The notes under the pieces were generated by a model. It was not told where the DNA came from. It ran no database searches and worked only from the letters and a program-made list of their open reading frames with translations. A stretch of DNA of 64,000 nucleotides from Candidatus Thorarchaeota archaeon (GTDB lineage: Archaea; Asgardarchaeota; Thorarchaeia; Thorarchaeales; Thorarchaeaceae): NCBI GenBank assembly GCA_020348985.1, contig CP070761.1, forward strand, positions 2,433,087 through 2,497,086, read 5' to 3'. Shown here piece by piece: positions 58,985-64,000 of the stretch (positions within the stretch are counted from its first letter, which is position 1; the number at the start of each line of letters is the position of its first letter). The position numbers were made by a program, and so were the translations under genes.

Positions 58985-59485
58985 TCAGGTCTTGCTCCAC
59001 CATGGTTTCGTTTCTTTCCAAGGGATAGTCTCGCTTGGTGGCGGATAGAAATGCACAATCAACACGGCAACCAGAAGAGAGCTTGGAATAAGGATTGGCT
59101 TGAATGCGTAGGGCCAAAGTGAATCCCACAGTAATGGGAGCGAGTTCATCACGAATGTCAAGAGCTGATTTGAAACTCCAATGAACCAGGCAAGGAACGT
59201 CCGCCTACCAGTTGTCTTTCCTTCATACAGTCTTATCATCATATACACAAAGAGGAATTGTGGAATTATGTCTAGCACAATCCTTTGAGAGCTCAATACT
59301 TCGGGCTGCAGGATTATGAACCCAGACGAGATGGGATTCACAATCAACAGCCATACTCCAGATGAGAGCCAGAGATTATCTGGACTACCCGAAATAGTGA
59401 ATGGCAAGAAGAGAATGGCAAATATAATGACTCCGCCAACCCTCCCAGGGCTGAGTGGTGGCTCGTGGACTTCGCTTTCTGTCAT
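58985..59485 (-). CDS. Unrecognised small membrane protein, copy 2
   Basis: About 166 residues, paralogue of the protein at 57722: shared (G/S)GVWLL, LPQF(I/L)F, (V/I)RLY(G/E)GKTTG, WFIG, (N/S)LPLLW, PSSLLVAVL(L/I)VHFYPPP and TIPWK. Five membrane helices. ATG 59485 follows GGTGAG; a TATA box (CTTTTAAATAC, 59521-59531) lies ~40 bases upstream. Confidence 0.72.
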   Translation of the reverse strand: MTESEVHEPPLSPGRVGGVIIFAILFLPFTISGSPDNLWLSSGVWLLIVNPISSGFIILQPEVLSSQRIVLDIIPQFLFVYMMIRLYEGKTTGRRTFLAWFIGVSNQLLTFVMNSLPLLWDSLWPYAFKPILIPSSLLVAVLIVHFYPPPSETIPWKETKPWWSKT

Positions 59486-59520
59486 GAATCTCACCAACAG
59501 AATCTTCTTTGGGCAGTCAG

Positions 59521-59531
59521 GTATTTAAAAG
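59521..59531 (-). promoter_or_regulatory. TATA box of membrane protein copy 2
   Basis: On the minus strand CTTTTAAATAC is centred ~40 bases before ATG 59485, so transcription should begin near 59499 and leave a ~14-base leader that includes the GGTGAG site. Confidence 0.5.
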
Positions 59532-59725
59532 CCATTTTTCACTTCAATGTTCGCGACAATTCAGTCATCTTGTATCTAGGCTGAGGATAGGAAAGAATGA
59601 CCGAACTTATGTTGATCACCTAGCTTTCGCCGACGACTTTTACATGTCTCACCATCAAATGAGTTAAGAAGAGGAACTATCTTTTTCCCATTCTCACCCT
59701 GTAATTGCGCAGGAGGACCATAAGG

Positions 59726-61450
59726 ATGGATATATCGTTCAACGTGGGCGGTGCTGCCGGTCAAGGAATAGACACGATTGGGGACCTGCTTACTCAGGTC
59801 TTTGTCAGAGCCGGATTCTATACTTTCACAATCAAGGATTATGAGTCTAGGATCCGTGGGGGGTACAACTTCACTCAGATTCGTGTTTCGGATACGCCTG
59901 TCTTTGCTCCGGTCAGCGAGATCGATGTGGTGGTTGCGTTGTCTAGCGACGCCATCACTCAACCTCGAGACCGTCTGGTAGATGGCGGAGTAATCATTTA
60001 CGATGACTCGGTCGAATTTGAAGAGCGTGAAGCCTGTCACTTTGCAGCCCCTCTCCAATCAAAGGCGAAGGAAGTCGGCGGCGACAAGCGAATGACAAAC
60101 GCCGCCGCGCTCGGAGTGGTCTTGGCGGTCCTCCAGTTTCCATTCGAGCTTGCCGAGGAAGCTTTGTCTTCGATCTTCAAGAAAAAGGGTGACAGGGTCA
60201 TCAAACCCAATGTTGCAGTTGCAAAGACGCTCTATGACTTGACTACTGAGAGCTGGACTGGTGACTGTCGTCACAACCTCAGTTCACTGAAGACAGGGCC
60301 CTCCGAAGACCGATTACTTCTGAATGGAAACCGTGCTCTTGCACTCGGCGCAATGGCCGCCAATCTGAAGTGGATTTCAGCATACCCGATGAGTCCCTCC
60401 ACAACTGTCTTCCAAGACATAGTCTCAGTCGCTCGTGAGTTGAAAATCGGTTCACTACAAACGGAAGACGAGATATCAGCTATGTGTATGGCCATAGGTG
60501 CCTCTTATGCCGGAAGTAGGGCAATGGTGACCACATCTGGCGGAGGATTTTCACTCAAGGTTGAGGCGCTTGGCCTTGCGGCAATGGTTGAGACCCCTGT
60601 GGTCATTTTCAACGCACAGAGACCTGGGCCCAGCACGGGCCTACCTACAAGAACAGAGCAATCCGATTTGCTTTTCATGGCCCATGCTAGTCAGGGAGAG
60701 TTTCCGAGGATAATGCTTGCCCCCAAGGATCCTGTGGAAGGCTTTGATATCGCAACACGAGCATTCAACTTGGCTGATCAGTTCCAGGTTCCGGTCATGA
60801 TTCTTGGAGATCAGCACTTCTCTGATTCGGTCATGAATGTCCCACGAATTAATGCCACAGGAGTCAAGATAGACCGGGGGAAGATGGCACCATCTGGGCC
60901 AGTTCAGGAAGGGCCATACAAACGCTATCTCCTCACCGAAGATGGCATCTCTCCCAGGGCATTCCCTGGAGATGAAGGTAAGATGGTTTGCTCTGCAGGG
61001 AACGTACACACGGAGGAGGGCCATGTTTCAGAGAACCCTGAACTCCGGAATGCAATGGTACACAAGTTTCTCGCCAAGATGCCGGCGATTCTTGAAGCAC
61101 TAAACCCACCGATTATTGAAGGACCGAGGGAGGCAGAAACGACTCTTCTGACGTGGGGTTCTACTTGGGGTGCAGCATTCGAAGCCGTGAACAGAATGGC
61201 AGCCGATGGGGTCTCTGTTAACCAACTTCATTTCAGTGATATCTATCCACTACGAACTGAGACTCTCAATGCAGTCTTTGAGAGAGCGAAGAAAGTGATA
61301 GCTGTCGAGCAAAACGTCACTTCACAATTCGCTAGGCTCGTCCGAATGGAAACAGGTCTTGCTGTCAATCATCACATCAACAAGTATGACGGGAGACCCA
61401 TGACCGCGAATTGGATAATGAGCAAGCTAGAGGAGGTTGGATTGAAATGA
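59726..61450 (+). CDS. korA: 2-oxoacid:ferredoxin oxidoreductase, gamma-alpha fusion subunit
   Basis: About 574 residues: an N-terminal gamma domain (~1-190) with NVGGAAGQGIDTIGDLLTQ and a C-terminal alpha domain (~200-574) with AMAANLKWISAYPMSPSTTVFQDI, TEDEISAMCMAIGASYAGSRAM and GPSTGLPTRTEQSDLL. This fused architecture is common for 2-oxoglutarate or other 2-oxoacid ferredoxin oxidoreductases. ATG 59726 follows AGGAGG by about nine bases. Its stop overlaps the beta start (ATGA). Confidence 0.9.
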   Translation: MDISFNVGGAAGQGIDTIGDLLTQVFVRAGFYTFTIKDYESRIRGGYNFTQIRVSDTPVFAPVSEIDVVVALSSDAITQPRDRLVDGGVIIYDDSVEFEEREACHFAAPLQSKAKEVGGDKRMTNAAALGVVLAVLQFPFELAEEALSSIFKKKGDRVIKPNVAVAKTLYDLTTESWTGDCRHNLSSLKTGPSEDRLLLNGNRALALGAMAANLKWISAYPMSPSTTVFQDIVSVARELKIGSLQTEDEISAMCMAIGASYAGSRAMVTTSGGGFSLKVEALGLAAMVETPVVIFNAQRPGPSTGLPTRTEQSDLLFMAHASQGEFPRIMLAPKDPVEGFDIATRAFNLADQFQVPVMILGDQHFSDSVMNVPRINATGVKIDRGKMAPSGPVQEGPYKRYLLTEDGISPRAFPGDEGKMVCSAGNVHTEEGHVSENPELRNAMVHKFLAKMPAILEALNPPIIEGPREAETTLLTWGSTWGAAFEAVNRMAADGVSVNQLHFSDIYPLRTETLNAVFERAKKVIAVEQNVTSQFARLVRMETGLAVNHHINKYDGRPMTANWIMSKLEEVGLK

Positions 61451-62313
61451 TTCAACGCGAACAGCTTGAAGGACCGCAGAAAGTCACATGGTGTCCCGGA
61501 TGCGGCAACTTTGGAATACTGTCTGCTCTCAAGAAAGCAGTGATGAAGCTGGATGTGAAGCATGAGAATCTAGTGATCGTGTCTGGTATAGGCTGCTCTG
61601 GCAAGTTGCCTCACTATATCAATCTGAATTGCTTCCATTCACTTCATGGAAGGGCTGTTCCAGTTGCTACTGGCGTTCATCTTGTAAACCAAGACCTCAA
61701 GGTCTTCGTTCATGCAGGAGATGGTGACTGTCTAGGCGAGGGGCTAGGGCATCTTCTCCACGCAGCTAGAAGGAACGTAGACCTTGCAGTGTTCATACAC
61801 AATAATGGCGTCATGGGATTGACAAAAGGCCAGTTCTCACCCACCGCTCCATTAGGTTACGTGTCAAAGACCTCTCCTCCCCCGCCTGGGGCACCGATGA
61901 AACCTGTTAGTGTTCTGGGCCTTGCGATCGGATCCGGTGCAACCTTTGTCGCCCGTGGATTCACCGCACGACAGGAAGAGCTCGCAGACCTCATGGTTGA
62001 GGCGTTCAACCACACCGGATTTGCTGTCTTAGACATCATTCAGCCGTGTGTCACGTGGAACCGTAAGTTGACCTGGAGCTACTACAACGAGAGAGTCTAC
62101 TCACTCGTCGAAGCTGGTCATGATGAAACAGACAAGATGAAAGCGATTGAGCGGGCCGAAGAAGGCGACGACAAAATCCCCTTAGGAATCCTCTATCGCG
62201 AAGCCGCTCCAGATCTCTCCACAGGCATTGCACTACCGGAAGACGGTAGATTGAAGGATCATGAGACCGACCTCAATGCTCTTCAAGAGATAATTGATAG
62301 ATTCATCATATAG
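61447..62313 (+). CDS. korB: 2-oxoacid:ferredoxin oxidoreductase, beta subunit
   Basis: About 288 residues. Fe-S site TWCPGCGNFGIL, then GIGCSGKLPHYINLN, HGRAVPVATGVHL and the TPP motif GDGDCLGEGLGHLLHAARRN with FIHNNGVMGLTKGQFSPT, typical of KorB (2-oxoglutarate) beta subunits. With the fused alpha it makes a two-gene complex. ATG 61447 overlaps the alpha stop; the frame extends to 61411 inside the alpha gene. Substrate 2-oxoglutarate is favoured by the fumarase and succinate dehydrogenase genes next door. Confidence 0.9.
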   Translation: MIQREQLEGPQKVTWCPGCGNFGILSALKKAVMKLDVKHENLVIVSGIGCSGKLPHYINLNCFHSLHGRAVPVATGVHLVNQDLKVFVHAGDGDCLGEGLGHLLHAARRNVDLAVFIHNNGVMGLTKGQFSPTAPLGYVSKTSPPPPGAPMKPVSVLGLAIGSGATFVARGFTARQEELADLMVEAFNHTGFAVLDIIQPCVTWNRKLTWSYYNERVYSLVEAGHDETDKMKAIERAEEGDDKIPLGILYREAAPDLSTGIALPEDGRLKDHETDLNALQEIIDRFII

Positions 62314-62341
62314 AAGACATCTGTCACACAGAGGGAGCTGG

Positions 62342-63730
62342 ATGAACAAGAAACGGAAAGAGCAAGATGCTCTAGGTGAGCTTGAGGTTCCTACGGATGC
62401 TTATTGGGGTATCAGCACGCAGAGAGCTCTACATAACTTCAAGATTAGTGGACGGGCGTTTCCGGAGCGGTTCATTATTGCTCTGGCTCGAGTGAAGAAA
62501 GCGTGCCTCTTGGTAAACATGAAGAATGAAGACATCGATCAAGAAATCGGAAAGGCGACTCTACAAGCAGTCGACGAAATTCTCAAGGATGGCAAGTTCC
62601 TAGATCAGTTTCCCATTGACGTCTTCCAGACAGGTTCCGGAACTCAGACAAATATGAACATGAACGAAGTTCTGGCGAATCGGGCGAATGAGATTCTTGG
62701 CAAAGCATTAGGTACGAAATCTCCTGTCCATCCCAATGACCATGTAAACATGGGGCAGTCTTCGAATGACGTTATTCCCACAGCAATGCACCTTTCTGCT
62801 CTCGATGCTCTATCAAATGAGCTGTTCCCTGCAATCCACACGCTAATTCAGGCTCTTGAAAAGAAGATCGATGAGTTTGAGGGAGTTGTGAAAGTTGGGA
62901 GGACTCATCTTCAGGATGCGGTCCCGATACCTCTGTCAACAGAATTCGAGGTTTACAGAACTCAGATGATGGCAAGTTTCTCTAATCTCCAAAGCGTACG
63001 TGATGATTTGGTGACAGTGCCAATCGGTGGGACCGCCTTAGGGACTGGTATCAACGCACCAGGTGATTTCGGACCAAGGGTTTCTGAACAGCTTGCCAAG
63101 CTCGTTGAATTGCCAATAAAGAGCCATCCCATGAAAGCTGAAGGCATTGCATCCCACAGTGTAATTGTCAAAGCTAGTGGCGCTCTTCGACTCCTTGCTC
63201 TTGCCTGTCTCAAAATGGCCAACGACATCAGATGGATGGGAAGTGGGCCCCGGGCAGGTCTCGGAGAACTGATTCTTCCTGTAAACGAACCGGGAAGCAG
63301 CATTATGCCTGGGAAAGTCAATCCTACGCAAAGTGAGGCCCTAATTCAGGTGTGTATGCAAGTTATGGGACACGATGCAACGATAGCCTCTGCAGAGGGA
63401 TTTGGTAGCATACTTGATCTCAATGTAACAAAGCCCGTGATGATTGTGAATCTACTCGATGCGGTACAGATCCTCTCACGCGGTATTACTTCCTTTACCG
63501 AGAATTGTCTCTTGGGTCTAGAACCAAATAAGGAACAGATTCAGCGTCACCTTGACAGGAGTCTTATGATTGTGACTAGGCTCTCCCCGGTTATCGGCTA
63601 CGACCAGGCTTCTAAAGTAGCCAAGAGAGCGCTTGAGACTGGCAAAACAATCAGAGAGACAGTTCAACATATGGGTATCAAATTCGAGGGGGATCTTGAC
63701 GACATTCTCGATCCCCTAAAGATGGTCTGA
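62342..63730 (+). CDS. fumC: Fumarate hydratase, class II
   Basis: About 462 residues. TDAYWGISTQRALHNFKISG at the N-terminus, TGSGTQTNMNMNEVLANRA, and the superfamily signature GSSIMPGKVNPTQSEA; catalytic-loop Ser region is intact. The close relative aspartase differs in the substrate loops; TGSGTQTNMNMNE favours fumarase. It interconverts fumarate and malate. ATG 62342 has GGGAG four bases upstream. It lies between korAB and a succinate/fumarate flavoprotein gene. Confidence 0.93.
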   Translation: MNKKRKEQDALGELEVPTDAYWGISTQRALHNFKISGRAFPERFIIALARVKKACLLVNMKNEDIDQEIGKATLQAVDEILKDGKFLDQFPIDVFQTGSGTQTNMNMNEVLANRANEILGKALGTKSPVHPNDHVNMGQSSNDVIPTAMHLSALDALSNELFPAIHTLIQALEKKIDEFEGVVKVGRTHLQDAVPIPLSTEFEVYRTQMMASFSNLQSVRDDLVTVPIGGTALGTGINAPGDFGPRVSEQLAKLVELPIKSHPMKAEGIASHSVIVKASGALRLLALACLKMANDIRWMGSGPRAGLGELILPVNEPGSSIMPGKVNPTQSEALIQVCMQVMGHDATIASAEGFGSILDLNVTKPVMIVNLLDAVQILSRGITSFTENCLLGLEPNKEQIQRHLDRSLMIVTRLSPVIGYDQASKVAKRALETGKTIRETVQHMGIKFEGDLDDILDPLKMV

Positions 63731-63818
63731 ATGACTGCCCTTGTTTGAAAAACATCTTAAGCTTCCCTGGCCTGCATATCAGGTGGCAAGTGATTTGCCA
63801 GTGTCTGGAGATTACACA

Positions 63819-64000
63819 ATGACCTATTCGCATGATGCCTTGGTCGTGGGAGCTGGACTCTCTGGGCTTAGGGCTGCCATTGAGCTTGCAAAAGGCCACG
63901 ATGTCGCAATACTAACGAAAGTCCATCCCTTGAGATCTCATTCTGTTGCCGCACAAGGTGGAATCAATGCCTCAATAGGTGAAGACGATTCTTGGGAATC
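63819..64000 (+). CDS. sdhA: Succinate dehydrogenase/fumarate reductase flavoprotein subunit (N-terminus, cut by window)
   Basis: Sixty codons reach the right edge. DALVVGAGLSGLRAAIELAKG is the FAD dinucleotide-binding motif, and HPLRSHSVAAQGGINASIGE contains the His that carries covalent FAD in this family. It oxidises succinate or reduces fumarate on the cytoplasmic face of the membrane complex. ATG 63819 has GGAG about nine bases upstream; a promoter-like CTTAAG lies at about 63750-63756. Confidence 0.9.
   Translation, partial: MTYSHDALVVGAGLSGLRAAIELAKGHDVAILTKVHPLRSHSVAAQGGINASIGEDDSWE

Larger units (their letters stand above)
58771..59485 (-). repeat. Segmental duplication, copy 2
   Basis: The partner of 57505-58216 in the same orientation, with the start-to-start distance about 1.27 kb. 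It contains a small-gene fragment (58772-58960) and the paralogous membrane-protein gene (58985-59485). Confidence 0.7.

Noticed and set aside
1..64000. CRISPR array, insertion sequence, prophage or replication origin
   Set aside because: No regularly spaced repeats, transposase or integrase genes, phage structural genes, or orc1/cdc6 gene were seen.

Overview
The window looks archaeal. Evidence: a group II chaperonin (thermosome), TATA-type promoters mixed with Shine-Dalgarno starts, the archaeal mevalonate trio (HMG-CoA synthase, thiolase, DUF35 protein), an archaeal-type CoA fusion enzyme (PPAT plus DUF359 kinase), multi-subunit 2-oxoacid:ferredoxin oxidoreductases, DUF2070 and DUF2299 proteins, a ZPR1 zinc-finger protein and TFIIB-like zinc ribbons. 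Base composition is, by eye, a little under 50% GC. A possible longin-like protein and the overall gene style would fit an Asgard lineage (Thorarchaeota-like), but that is inference; no rRNA or ribosomal protein is present to settle it. Nothing looks viral, and there is no IS element or CRISPR array.

Layout. 0-4 kb: DUF2299 and nitrilase-family genes, then a pyruvate-type ferredoxin oxidoreductase operon (delta, alpha, beta, no gamma). 4-9 kb: two copies each of an unrecognised ~140-residue protein and of a two-HTH Lrp-like regulator, with a small winged-helix gene, a cobalamin adenosyltransferase, an alpha/beta hydrolase and several short palindromes. 9-16 kb: an HD-family protein that has lost its metal ligands, a four-repeat zinc-knuckle protein, DUF2461, UbiX and a DUF2070 membrane protein. 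16-20.5 kb: a PadR regulator with its own operator, followed by a heterodimeric ABC exporter. 20.5-28.6 kb: membrane proteins, a possible longin-domain protein, ZPR1, tRNA-Ala(UGC), a decayed hydrolase, an M48-like protein without its catalytic motif, and a K+-independent H+-pumping pyrophosphatase. 28.6-38.5 kb: a structured intergenic region, a TFIIB-ribbon/winged-helix protein, then the operon [degenerate AAA protein]-smc-scpA-scpB, divergent from a MoxR ATPase/VWA pair. 38.6-48 kb: an NfnAB-type ferredoxin:NADP oxidoreductase, Nnr, PPAT-DPCK fusion, phosphoesterase and mevalonate genes. 48-55.4 kb: a diglycine beta-grasp protein, an asparagine-synthetase relative without its glutaminase cysteine, an extracytoplasmic prenyltransferase-fold protein, thioredoxin reductase and a P-loop protein. 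55.4-59.5 kb: thermosome with a repeated upstream element, then a segmental duplication carrying two paralogous membrane proteins. 59.7-64 kb: 2-oxoacid:ferredoxin oxidoreductase (gamma-alpha fusion plus beta), fumarase and the start of a succinate dehydrogenase/fumarate reductase flavoprotein.

Metabolically the window points to an anaerobe that handles 2-oxoacids through ferredoxin, balances ferredoxin and NADP(H) through NfnAB, pumps ions with pyrophosphate, and runs part of a TCA branch (2-oxoacid decarboxylation, fumarase, fumarate/succinate flavoprotein). The strongest unusual theme is several proteins that keep an enzyme fold but lose its catalytic residues: an AAA protein ahead of smc, an HD protein and an M48-like membrane protein. 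Next in interest are the four-repeat zinc-knuckle protein, the paired small-protein/Lrp duplications and a candidate structured RNA at 28.66-28.80 kb.
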